DNA from: Streptomyces sp. NRRL F-2664
Lineage (GTDB): Bacteria; Actinomycetota; Actinomycetes; Streptomycetales; Streptomycetaceae
Length of the DNA stretch: 7,262 bases
Reading direction: 5' to 3'
Assembly: GCF_000719345.1 (NCBI RefSeq)
Contig: NZ_JOFX01000093.1
Location: 1-7,262, forward strand
Positions 1 to 6,598 of the stretch are shown piece after piece. The translations under genes and the position numbers were made by a program. Under the pieces are notes generated by a model. The model saw nothing but the letters and a program-made list of their open reading frames with translations, was not told the origin of the DNA and did no database searches. The first letter of the stretch is position 1. Every line of letters begins with the position of its first letter.

Positions 1-91
1 ACCCTCGCCATCAACACACCCATCATGATCAAGGAGTGTTGCGACAAGCGTTAGAACCCAAGGAGCAGAGCGTGCTCAATTCTGCGGGAGC

Positions 92-274
92 ATTGACAGC
101 AGCGTCCGCTACGACCCGAACTCGCGGAAGTTCTACGACCGCAAACGCGCCCAAGGGAAGAAGCACGTCCAGGCCGTACTTGCCCTCGCCCGCCGACGTG
201 TCAACGTCCTGCGGGCCCTGATCCGCGACCGACGGTGCTCCCAAGCCACACTCCCGGTCACGGAAGCCGTTTGA
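92..274 (+). pseudogene. IS110-family transposase, C-terminal remnant
   Basis: This open stretch encodes about 60 residues ending in TGA at 272-274. It carries the segment FYDRKRAQGKKHVQAVLALA followed by RRRVNVLRALIRD, which I recognise as the basic C-terminal end of the transposase_20 (IS116/IS110/IS902) domain. IS110 enzymes are DEDD recombinases of about 350-400 residues; the N-terminal DEDD domain and the rest of the protein are missing. In the same frame there is a TGA at 26-28, and the residues between it and about 92 do not look like IS110, so the fragment is truncated as well as startless. No start codon or ribosome binding site belongs to it. The family call is firm; whether the missing part lies beyond the window or was deleted cannot be seen. 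Confidence 0.72.
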
Positions 275-357
275 CAACAGCATTACTGTAGGCAGCGACG
301 TCGCGTTCGATCGGGTAGTACAGACGAGCGTGGGCGCAGTTGACAGACCTCTGGGCA

Positions 358-383
358 GCAGGAGGTTCTCCTGCAGGAGGTTC
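358..383. repeat. Short direct repeat, 11 bp at 15-bp period
   Basis: GCAGGAGGTTC occurs at 358-368 and again at 373-383, separated by TCCT. It lies just before the IS5-type remnant. It may be a small slippage duplication inside decaying transposase sequence; no function is visible. Confidence 0.6.
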
Positions 384-398
384 GGCGGGGGAGGGCCC

Positions 399-505
399 CG
401 CAAACGAGGCGGTCGGCCTCTCGGCCATGACGCGGACTCCACAAGGGGCGGAACACCGTCGAGCGCCTGACCGACAAGCCGAAGGCCTGGCGCGGGCTGG
501 CTTGA
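399..505 (+). pseudogene. IS5-family transposase, C-terminal remnant (frameshifted)
   Basis: Two adjacent frames give RKRGGRPLGHDADST (from 399) and then RNTVERLTDKPKAWRGLA followed by TGA at 503-505. Together they match the C-terminal pattern of IS5-type DDE transposases, in which a G-G-R-P basic stretch is followed by RNTVER and K.WRG.A; the Glu of VER is the third catalytic acid. One base appears to be missing near 441-449, where the reading frame changes. The expected 25-30 residues after WRG.A are not recognisable, and the stop replaces the usual continuation. The two catalytic Asp regions are absent. A 15-bp near-tandem duplication lies just upstream (358-383). Only the family-level call is supported. 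Confidence 0.6.
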
Positions 506-667
506 GGTGCCGCTTCGGGCGGTGGCCTGACCGGTGTTACGACTGGCCCCCTGGTGGCCTTGGTTTTGATCTGTCGGTCGCCGTCCGGAGCGGCGCTCGC
601 TGGGCTTGCTTCGCTTTGACGGACATGTGAGATCAGGGGCCTGGGCCTCGGAAGGATGATGTTCGTC

Positions 668-757
668 ATGGAGAACACGGGGAAGAAGAGGACCCGACCT
701 CGCCGCTCGTTTACGCGGAGTTCAAGGCCGAGATCGTCGATCTGTGCCGTCGACCAA
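668..757 (+). pseudogene. IS3-family OrfA, N-terminal remnant (frameshifted)
   Basis: From ATG at 668 the frame reads MENTGKKRTRPRRSF, then one base appears to be missing at about 713-715. After that the next frame gives AEFKAEIVDLCRR (715-753). This is the start of an IS3-family OrfA, whose helix-turn-helix normally opens with basic residues followed by (Y/F)..EFK.E.V.L. Recognisable sequence stops at about 757, leaving roughly 30 of the usual ~100 codons and no OrfB. A purine-rich GGAAGG lies 13 bases before the chosen ATG, next to an alternative ATGATG at 656-661. The fragment faces the 3' end of zwf, which begins about 125 bases further on. Its residues differ from OrfA of the element at 2967-4161, so the two are not copies of one IS. 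Confidence 0.6.
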
Positions 758-881
758 TTTGTTGGCGAAGCCGGAGCCGACCGGTTCCACGGCACACCCA
801 CAGCCAACATGCTTGAGGGGCGGCACGCCGAGCTATTCGGGATCCCTTGTCACCACAACCGCCCGAACACCCATTGGGCCC

Positions 882-2306
882 TTACGGAATTGAAGGCGAA
901 TTTTGCCACACTATCCCTGTGTCGCTGGACAGTGGAAACCAGCGGCCTTCGCGAGTCAATTCATCCGCCGCTGGCGGACCCCAGCTGCCGGGAGCATAGC
1001 GGTGAGGCGTTTTTGGTATCCGCAAGATGTGGTCGACAATTCGCCAGGCCTCTTCCACGGTGTCCTGCCGGGCAAAGGTTCGCACCTCGCCGGACAAGGC
1101 ATCAGCTATAATTCGTTCATAGGGCTGCTCGCTTACACCTAACGCCTCAGCCAAATCGACCGATATTCGGACCGGACTAGTAGCGTTTGCGCGACCAGGT
1201 GTTTTGGCTTGAAGATCGAAGAGGACCGCAGGATCGGGCTGAAGGCGAAAACGGACGATATTTGGGTCAGGGCGGTCGGCCGATGAGGATAGAAACAACA
1301 TACGCGGGGGGCGGTGGAGCTCCACGGCTATCTCCAGAGCGGTAGTGGCCAATCTTTTCCCTGCACGCACTGAAAAGGGGACTCCCGCCCACCTCCAGTT
1401 GTCAATCCATAGCCGGACGGCTGCATATGTTTCGGTTGCTGAATCGGCAGCTACACCGGAAACGCTGTGATACCCGTCGTACTGACCAAAGAGTGCATCC
1501 TCGGGTTGCACTGTGCGGACGCAACGCAACAACCTAGGCTTTTCAGCGCGCTGGGCTTCCGCCGAGAATTGGGCGGGCGGTTCCATAGTCAGATACGCAA
1601 GCACTTGAAGAAGGTGGTTTTGTAGAACGTCGCGGACCGTTCCGACGGAATCGTAAAAGCTGCCGCGTTCTTGTACACCGACTTCCTCGGCCAAGGTGAT
1701 TTGAACCGATGCCACATGGGACCGATTCCAGACTGGCTCAAGGAGGGCATTAGCAAACCGGAATACCATTATGTCCTGCACTGCGTCTTTGCCCAAATAG
1801 TGATCCACGCGCCTGATGCGCTCCTCTGGAAAGTGCTGCAGAAGGTCGATGTTGAGCTGTCGCGCCGATTGATAATCGTATCCGAACGGCTTTTCGAGTA
1901 CTAAACGACTGCGTTCGGCGAGCCGCGCACGGGAAAGGCCGCGAGCTACGCTCCCAAACAAACCAGGGGGAACGGCTAGATAGTGCACAGCAAAAGCGTT
2001 TGGCCCTATGGCTCGACTTATTCTCTCATAGAGCTCCGGCTCTTCCATGTCGCCGACGATATACCCCACCTTGGCCGCCAGTGCCGCGCTGGCTTCTTCG
2101 TCGCACTCACCGTAAGCTGCAGTTATGCTGTCGCGAATGTAATTGCGAAAGTCGTTTCTCTTTATTTCTTCTCTTGCCACCCCCGTGACAGGAACTGCAA
2201 GCAGACCCCGACGCAGCAGCTGGTAAAGTGCTGGAATTATCTTCCGTTTGGCCAGATCGCCGGTTATGCCATACACCACCAGGGTTTGTGCAGTAGCGCC
2301 ATCCAT
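882..2306 (-). CDS. zwf: Glucose-6-phosphate dehydrogenase
   Basis: This cytosolic enzyme oxidises glucose 6-phosphate to 6-phosphogluconolactone, the NADPH-producing entry step of the oxidative pentose phosphate and Entner-Doudoroff routes. The 474 residues are close to family length. The N-terminal Rossmann domain has [10 protein letters not shown] at 13-22 and GVAR at 42-45; R45 fits NADP+ preference. EKPFG is at 138-142. The active-site signature DHYLGK is at 168-173, followed by Asp174 where the family usually has Glu. E207, D226 and the QNH histidine H231 fit the catalytic and substrate-binding residues, and RAGK is at 314-317. The C-terminal WRIVD and [11 protein letters not shown] are intact. 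ATG at 2304-2306 precedes the glycine motif by 12 codons and follows a GGTGGAAG; TAA closes the frame. Codon use (ATA, AGA, CTA, TTA at codons 135 and 389) is unlike high-GC actinobacterial genes. No tal, tkt, opcA, pgl or gnd neighbour is present, which suggests transfer. Confidence 0.96.
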   Translation of the reverse strand: MDGATAQTLVVYGITGDLAKRKIIPALYQLLRRGLLAVPVTGVAREEIKRNDFRNYIRDSITAAYGECDEEASAALAAKVGYIVGDMEEPELYERISRAIGPNAFAVHYLAVPPGLFGSVARGLSRARLAERSRLVLEKPFGYDYQSARQLNIDLLQHFPEERIRRVDHYLGKDAVQDIMVFRFANALLEPVWNRSHVASVQITLAEEVGVQERGSFYDSVGTVRDVLQNHLLQVLAYLTMEPPAQFSAEAQRAEKPRLLRCVRTVQPEDALFGQYDGYHSVSGVAADSATETYAAVRLWIDNWRWAGVPFSVRAGKRLATTALEIAVELHRPPRMLFLSSSADRPDPNIVRFRLQPDPAVLFDLQAKTPGRANATSPVRISVDLAEALGVSEQPYERIIADALSGEVRTFARQDTVEEAWRIVDHILRIPKTPHRYAPGSWGPPAADELTREGRWFPLSSDTGIVWQNSPSIP

Positions 2307-2966
2307 ACTCTTCCACCGCGTTTCCTGAAATGTGTGTCACCGTGAGGGGCCGCAGGCCGCGCGCTACGCTAGGTGTCCATCCAGCTACGCCACAGCATCC
2401 CGCGACGGGCCCTCCGAGTACCTACGGATCATCGTCTCACCTTTTCCAGTCACCGATAACTTGAACGCATATCACCCAGTCCGCGCAACCGACGATTTGG
2501 TGCGTGCCGACGACGCCGAAAGCGTGCGGGCAGGCGCGGTGCTGTGTGGTTGTGTGGCGCCGCCCGGAGGGGCACCATAGCGGTGTGGGCTGGTTTCGGT
2601 GGGATCGTGGCCGTTTCTTCGCCCCTGACGATGGGGCTGCCGGACGTGCGGATCTCGGATTACTCTGTGAGGGACTGCCAGCTTCTCTCCTCGACCTCAT
2701 CGAGGAGAGAAGCTGGCAGTTACAGGCACTCCCGAAGGCTAGAGCGTTCTGTCGGAGCCTCGGGCGGAGGCTGTGCTGTCCCGACCCCGGCCCGCGGACG
2801 CCGAGTGCCCGGACCTGCGGGCCTGGCCGACTCCTGTTTTTCGGGCGATCTTCCATTTCAGGACGACGGGGTCGTCGACTTCGACGTCGACCCCCGGAGG
2901 GGTGCATCTGGTCATGCCGTCCAACGCCCGCCGTGTTAGGCAGTGTGATGGCTTGAGGGGCCTCGC
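2297..2966. other. Non-coding or decayed stretch upstream of zwf
   Basis: From the zwf start to the IS3-type element I recognise no protein, and the long open frames here have low-complexity Arg/Pro/Ser-rich translations typical of GC-rich shadow frames. The first 35 bases upstream of zwf are less GC-rich than the rest and hold its probable ribosome binding site, but I see no convincing -35/-10 pair. The stretch contains the perfect inverted repeat at 2674-2720 and a smaller one at 2868-2894 (GGGGTCG and CGACCCC arms). Confidence 0.5.
2674..2720. repeat. Perfect 21-bp inverted repeat with 5-nt loop
   Basis: The left arm (2674-2694) begins ACTGCCAGCTTC and ends TCTCCTCGA; the right arm (2700-2720) is its exact reverse complement. 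The arms are separated by CCTCA. All 21 pairs are Watson-Crick, and the next pair outward is a mismatch. There is no run of T on either side, so it is not a classical rho-independent terminator, though actinobacterial terminators often lack one. It could also be two abutting inverted ends of a mobile element or a cruciform-forming recombination site. Confidence 0.85.
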
Positions 2967-2977
2967 GTTTCCGGACA
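2967..2977 (+). repeat. IS3 element terminal inverted repeat (low-coordinate end)
   Basis: GTTTCCGGACA, reading inwards. It matches the other end at 4151-4161 over 11 bases. A looser match continues for about 7 bases (TTGAACC against GGGACCC, four identical). Confidence 0.75.
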
Positions 2978-2996
2978 TTGAACCTGACCGTTTATT

Positions 2997-4107
2997 TCAT
3001 GCGGCCATGCGCAACTCCGTGTACTCGACGTCGACTTCTCGCGGTGGGTGGTATCCGACTGCCGAGTGGAGGCGTTTGTGATCCTATCGGGCTGCCCCTC
3101 GGGTCAGGTCACGCGGGAAATCCGCTCGTTCTTCAGGGCGCCGAAGAATGATTCGGCCATTGTCCCAGCAGACGCCGGTACGCCCGGATGGCCGACGGAG
3201 CCTGAACTGTTTCAGTGTCCCCGCGAACTCGGCGGAGCATGTAGTTCGATCCGCGGTCGCAGTGGAATACCGCGCCGTCGGCAAGTCTCCTTCCGGGCAG
3301 AGTTGTGGGTGGCCCGGGATGTGAGAAAGGTCTGGTAGTGGTCGTTCATCGCGTATCCGATGACTTCATTCGTGCAGCAGTCGATGACGGTCGCGAGGTA
3401 CAGTCAGCCTTCTCCGCTTTTGATGTAGGCTATGTCGCGAGGGGTTTTTCGCCGGGCGGGTCGGCGGTGGAGTTCCGGCCGACGAGGTCCGGCCCATCGC
3501 CGGCCGCTGGCTGGGTGAGCGAGAGGCGCTTCGGCGCTTGGGCTGGCAGGGCACCAGACACAGCTCACGCATCAGCAGGCGGACCAGCTCCGGGCTGGCG
3601 GCGTGGACGCGCCGGTATCCGTAGGGTCCGACATCTCGAATGCCTTCTTGATGAGCAGTGTTAATTCTCCGCGCCGCCGGACTGTTGCGGAATCCGGGCG
3701 CTTCCGTCATTCGTAGTAGCCAGATTTCGATACGTTGAGCCGTTCACACATGAACTCGACGGAATGCGCGTACTCTGCGGCGTCGAGCCGCATCGTTTCG
3801 ATGAACTCGTACTTGCCTGCTACGGGGATCCTTCGCGAAGTACGCTGCGGCTTTTTCAGGAAGCTGACTTTCTTCTCGACCTCACTATTTCGACGCTCGA
3901 GTTCCTTTAGGCGTGCTCGCTCGTTGAGCATCAGTGGTGTCCCTGCCGCAGGCTCGTTGACCTTCTGATGCTTTTTCACCCAGCCTCGGAGTGTTTCCGG
4001 GTTGAGTTCAAGTTCCCGGGCCGTCTCCGAGATGGTTGCGCTGGAAGGAGCGCGATCTGGACCGCTTCTTCCTTGAACTCGGGCGAGTACTTGCTGGGTG
4101 GCGCCAC
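2997..4107 (-). pseudogene. IS3-family transposase OrfA/OrfB, broken
   Basis: OrfA probably begins at GTG 4105-4107 behind GAGAGG and reads VAPPSKYSPEFKEEAVQIAL. It then shifts frame near 4045-4050 into SATISETARELELNPETLRG and the leucine-rich coil ARLKELERRNSEVEKKVSFL. At the A-run (3852-3856) the frame continues straight into OrfB: IPVAGKYEFIETMRLDAAEY, CERLNVSKSGYYE. OrfB is stopped by TGA at 3707-3709 where Trp of YYEWR is expected. It goes on in other frames with GPYGYRRVHAA, PELVRLLMREL and the integrase core DIAYIKSGEG (first catalytic Asp). A second TGA at 3404-3406 again replaces Trp. Then come LYLATVIDC, the DRGSNY region (second Asp), SAEFAGTLKQF, ESFFGALKNER (third acid), and RLHSAVGYHPPREV to TGA at 2997-2999. 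At least four frame changes and two nonsense codons make it dead. Confidence 0.85.
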
Positions 4108-4150
4108 GTTATACCTCTCGTTCCCTAACACAGGGATCCTATTGGGTCCC

Positions 4151-4161
4151 TGTCCGGAAAC
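4151..4161 (-). repeat. IS3 element terminal inverted repeat (high-coordinate end)
   Basis: TGTCCGGAAAC on the plus strand, the reverse complement of the repeat at 2967-2977. It lies 44 bases upstream of the OrfA start. Confidence 0.75.
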
Positions 4162-4741
4162 ATCAGGGCACCTCAGCTCTTGCCCCGATGGTGATCACCC
4201 ACTCTGCCAGCCGGTCTTAGCCTCCGCACTCGGCCAGAATCCAGTCGGCCTCCGCCCGCAGTACTTCCCCACGCTCCCGGAAGCCAGCTCCGGCTCCTCC
4301 AGCGACCTCCACCGAGGCCATCACTGCACCTTGCACCGAGGGGCACTACCCGGCGGCTGAGCTATCAATGAAGACATCGTGCTGAGCTGCGGAGGACCGC
4401 CTCCACATTGGGCAGGACGGCGGCTCTTCGGCCCCAAAACCGTTCCTTCAAACAGCGGCATTGAGGCGCCGAACGGGCGGCTCACGCCGACGAACGGACT
4501 GTTCAAGCGGCTTGGCTTCGCCTTCTGGCTGCTGGCCGAGTTAGTGTCAGTCGCAGCTGGCCGCGGTTCCGCCCTGGCATCGCGGTCAGCTCCCACGCCG
4601 GCGGACCTGGGGAGGTTCTGCCGGACTGGCTTGCCCCGCACCCTCCTCACCCCCCCCGGGGTGCGGGGCAAGCCGCGGCTGGGTTCGGGTTTCTGTAAAG
4701 AGTTCTTACAGTCCGTCTCCGTTGTCCAGGAGTGCGCAGCT
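4162..4741. other. Gene-poor stretch with a GC hairpin
   Basis: No protein family is recognisable between the IS3-type element and the IS5-type remnant that ends at 4742. The open frames on both strands have Pro/Ser/Arg-rich translations without motifs. The stretch holds the strong hairpin at 4628-4674 and a small inverted repeat, CTGTAA (4693-4698) with TTACAG (4706-4711). The latter may be an insertion-sequence end, but I could not pair it with a second copy. Confidence 0.45.
4628..4674. terminator. 16-bp GC-rich hairpin, possible terminator
   Basis: GGCTTGCCCCGCACCC (4628-4643) pairs perfectly with GGGTGCGGGGCAAGCC (4659-4674) around a 15-nt C-rich loop. It lies 68 bases beyond the stop of the minus-strand IS5-type remnant, so it could have ended that transcript. 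No T-run follows on either strand, as is common in high-GC actinobacteria. It could equally be a remnant of a mobile element. Confidence 0.5.
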
Positions 4742-4955
4742 TCAGCGGTGAGCCTCCAGGGTGAGGATGGCTTTGGCGATTGACGTGAGTCTGTTGGGAC
4801 CGATCCGGGCTTGGCGGAGGATGCGCCAGGTTTTGATGCGTGCGATGGCTCTCTCGACCGGTCAGCGGATTCGGGAGTGCGCCCGGTTGACAAATTCCTT
4901 TTGACGGTGAGGTCTTTGCCGGGTCGTCGGCGGTGGGGAACGGCAGCGAAGTCGC
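4742..4955 (-). pseudogene. IS5-family (DDE_Tnp_4-like) transposase, C-terminal remnant
   Basis: Read on the minus strand, about 4955-4900 gives SDFAAVPHRRRPGKDLTV. After a one-base frame change comes KEFVNRAHSRIR, a TGA at 4862-4864 where Trp is expected, then PVERAIARIKTWRILRQARI and GPNRLTSIAKAILTLEAHR to TGA at 4742-4744. The Glu of PVERA is the third catalytic residue of this DDE group, and K.WRI is its usual follow-up. The two Asp regions are missing here. A fragment carrying exactly those regions, of a similar transposase, lies in opposite orientation at 5288-5532, and the two look like halves of one gene. Confidence 0.75.
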
Positions 4956-4959
4956 TGAC

Positions 4960-5290
4960 TCCCTGGATGTGCCGACGGTGCGTTCTTCGGCCGGTCCGGC
5001 TCAGCGCGAGGCCAGCAGTGTAGTGCCTATCCGCAGGTCAGGGTGGCCGCGCTGGTCGAATGCGGGACGCATGCGGTGTTCGCAGCGGCAGCCGGTCCGC
5101 TGTCGGTCCATGAACAGCAGCTGATCCCAGGCCTGCTGAATCGCCTCGATCGGGGGATGCTGGTGATGGCCGACCGAGGCATCACCTGCTTCGACCTGTG
5201 GCAAGCCGCGTCCGGCACGGGTGCGGACCTGTTGTGGCGAGTCGGCAAGAACATCGTCCTGCCGGTTCTTCAGTTGCTTTCCGACGGCTG
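4960..5290 (+). pseudogene. IS4-family transposase, central fragment
   Basis: After a decayed start (SLDVP near 4960-4974, then a frame change), the frame from 4986 reads FGRSGSARG, then SAYPQVRVAALVECGTHAV, LIPGLLNRLDRGMLVMADRG, ITCFDLWQAASGTGADLLWR and VGKNIVLPVLQLLSDG, ending in TGA at 5289-5291. This is the middle of an IS4-type DDE transposase: the YPQVRV block precedes the strand to ADRG, whose Asp (codon 5172-5174) is the second catalytic acid. The N-terminus with the first Asp is missing here but appears on the other strand at 5527-5655. The C-terminus with the third acid is absent from the window; the frame runs directly into IS5-type sequence at about 5288. Confidence 0.8.
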
Positions 5291-5532
5291 AGGGCCGCGG
5301 ACGTCCAGGTCGTTCCGCTCGATGGGACTCCTGCCGAGTGCGACAGAGTCGGCGACAGCCGAGCCGACTACTCCGGCAAACACCACCTCCATGGTGTAAA
5401 CCTGCAGGTCACCACGGCGCCGGACGGAACCCTGGTTTGGACTTCACCCGCACTCGCCGGGCGCGTCCACGATCTCACCGCGGCGGGCAGGCACCGGGTT
5501 CCCGCCACCTGCGTACGGCTCTGCATCGCGGT
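5288..5532 (+). pseudogene. IS5-family transposase, central fragment
   Basis: The frame reads LRAADVQVVPLDGTPAECDR, then VGDSRADYSGKHHLHGVNLQ, VTTAPDGTLVWTSPALAGRV and HDLTAAGRHRV. LDGT holds the first catalytic Asp, YS.KHH.HGVN is a hallmark of this IS5/DDE_Tnp_4 subgroup, and HDLTAA holds the second Asp. The helix-turn-helix N-terminus is missing. The segment joins the IS4-type fragment directly at about 5288. Similarity fades after 5505 and may reach 5532 (CVRLCIAV), where the opposite-strand IS4 piece begins. The matching C-terminus with the catalytic Glu lies inverted at 4742-4955. Confidence 0.78.
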
Positions 5533-5655
5533 GTCCGGGACATCGAAGACGGTGCCGTCCACCGCGACCAGCCGCCACCGCCGATACCGGGCGCCGACGG
5601 TTTCCGGTGTCGCGACCGGACGGCAGACCCGGGGCGCCGCAGGTGCCTTTATTGC
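5527..5655 (-). pseudogene. IS4-family transposase, N-terminal-side fragment
   Basis: On the minus strand this reads PRVCRPVATPETVGARYRRW, then RLVAVDGTVFDVPDTA. A basic W/Y-rich strand followed by (V/L)(D)GT and DV.DT is the first-catalytic-Asp region of IS4-type transposases; the Asp codon is 5557-5559. Upstream (5656-5770) the frame stays open but I do not recognise the expected helical N-terminal domain. Downstream on this strand the match ends at DTA. The next part expected in the family (FGR..GS, YPQVRV) is found on the plus strand at 4986 onward. The two pieces overlap by only a few codons around DVP, which suggests an inversion rather than two independent copies. Confidence 0.7.
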
Positions 5656-5777
5656 GGCGGAGCACCTGCTGGCCCACCTCACGAGGAGATCCCGATACGA
5701 CCCCACGTGGGTGTCTCCGCTGAGCGGTAGCTGAGAGGTGGGCCGAGCCCGCCAGTCGCCTATGGAATGATCTTGAT

Positions 5778-6518
5778 GTGGCTGGTGTGATCCCGGCGTC
5801 GGATTCTTCCTGGATAGCCCCCTTCTCCGTGCTGAGCCCGAACGCCTCCTGGAAGCTGGTGCGGTTCTGCGGCGCCAGGGTGCGGACGCGGTGCGCAAGG
5901 GCCGGCCATGGAGCCTGCAGCTGGAGGACCGGGCCCTGTGTGGGTCGCGGCGCACTGGCGCACGAACCTCACGATGCGGCAGCTCGCCCCGCTGTTCGGG
6001 GGGTGTTTAAGTCGGCGGCGGACCGGATCATCGATCACCTCGTGCCGTTGCCCGCCCTTCACCCACGCAAGCGGTTCGCCAAGGACACCGTGATCATCGG
6101 GGGACGGCACTCGTCCCACCCGCGACCACACCGTCGCCGAGCGGTCGAAGACCTACCGCTGTTCCACGAACCGCCAGGTCGTCATCGACGCAGACACCCG
6201 TTTGATCGTCGTGGTCGGTCGGCCGCTCGCCGGGAACCGTAACCACTGCAAGGCGTAGGAGGAGTCCGGCGCCAAGGGCGCTGTCGGCAAGACCCTCACG
6301 ATCGCCGACGGCGGTTACCCGGGAACCGGACTGATCATCCCGCACCGTCGCGAGCGCAGCCAGACCGAGCTCGCTTGGAAAGAAGACCACAACAGGTCCC
6401 CCACAAGCAGGTCCGAGCCCGGGCCGAGCACATCTTGGCTCGCATGAAGACCTGGAAGATCCTCTCGCAGGATAGTTCAACGGGCTTCACCGCGATGAAC
6501 CATGCCCGAGACAGCTAG
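5778..6518 (+). pseudogene. IS5-family transposase, nearly full length but broken
   Basis: Pieces in successive frames assemble into one transposase of about 245 residues: GVIPASDSSWIAPFSVLSPN; AVLRRQGADAVRKGRPWSLQ; VWVAAHWRTNLTMRQLAPLF (helix-turn-helix); SAADRIIDHLVPLPALHPRK RFAKDTVII; then GDGT with the first Asp after an extra G near 6100; VAERSKTYRCSTNRQVVIDA; GRPLAGNRNH; KTLTIADGGYPGTGLIIPHR; and, after another frame change near 6400, VRARAEHILARMKTWKIL with the catalytic Glu. There are about four frameshifts. TAG at 6256-6258 replaces the Trp of KAW, and His stands where the second catalytic Asp (NRND) is expected. The C-terminal ~25 residues after WKIL are unrecognisable up to TAG at 6516-6518. 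Not functional. Confidence 0.85.
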
Positions 6519-6598
6519 AGACTATTTACGGGACAGCCCTTTACGAGCTCGTGCATGGTTGGCGGTGGCACGTCGAGAAGGGCAGGTCGGCGCGGTGG

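Larger units (their letters stand above)
2967..4161 (-). mobile_element. Degenerate IS3-family insertion sequence
   Basis: The element is about 1.2 kb, normal for IS3. Its ends carry matching terminal inverted repeats, and between them lies one OrfA/OrfB pair on the minus strand with many lesions. No target-site duplication is visible: the flanks read CTCGC on the left and ATCAG on the right. The T next to the right repeat (TGTTTCC reading inwards) is a C at the left end, so exact borders could differ by a base. It sits between the zwf upstream stretch and another gene-poor stretch, and is unlikely to be able to transpose by itself. Confidence 0.75.

Noticed and set aside
1..54. Frame reading TLAINTPIMIKECCDKR to TAG at 52-54 as the end of a gene entering the window
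   Set aside because: Only 17 codons are visible and I recognise no family.
283..810. Long minus-strand open frame of 175 codons
   Set aside because: Arg/Pro/Ser-rich translation without motifs, lying opposite the IS5 and IS3 remnants; a shadow frame of GC-rich DNA.
2385..2432. 15-codon minus-strand frame (MIRRYSEGPSRDAVA) behind AAAGGTGAG, as a leader peptide for zwf
   Set aside because: The spacing to a ribosome-binding-like sequence is good, but there is no attenuator next to it, no amino-acid bias, and its stop lies 79 bases from the zwf start; chance is likely.
2437..2907. Overlapping open frames of 130-156 codons on both strands
   Set aside because: Low-complexity translations with no recognisable domain, read straight through the 21-bp palindrome; no convincing start sites.
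668..4161. A composite transposon carrying zwf between two inverted IS3-type elements
   Set aside because: The left IS3 piece (EFKAEIVDLCRR) and the right element (EFKEEAVQIAL) differ in OrfA and belong to different subgroups; the left one has no OrfB, and no matching outer ends were seen.
3404..4864. UGA read as tryptophan (alternative genetic code)
   Set aside because: The same transposases also carry single-base frameshifts and one TAG, and zwf uses TGG for all its tryptophans without internal TGA, so decay explains the stops.
4321..4893. 190-codon minus-strand open frame
   Set aside because: It is out of frame with the real IS5 remnant over its first part and spans the 16-bp hairpin; Pro/Ser/Lys-rich with no motif.
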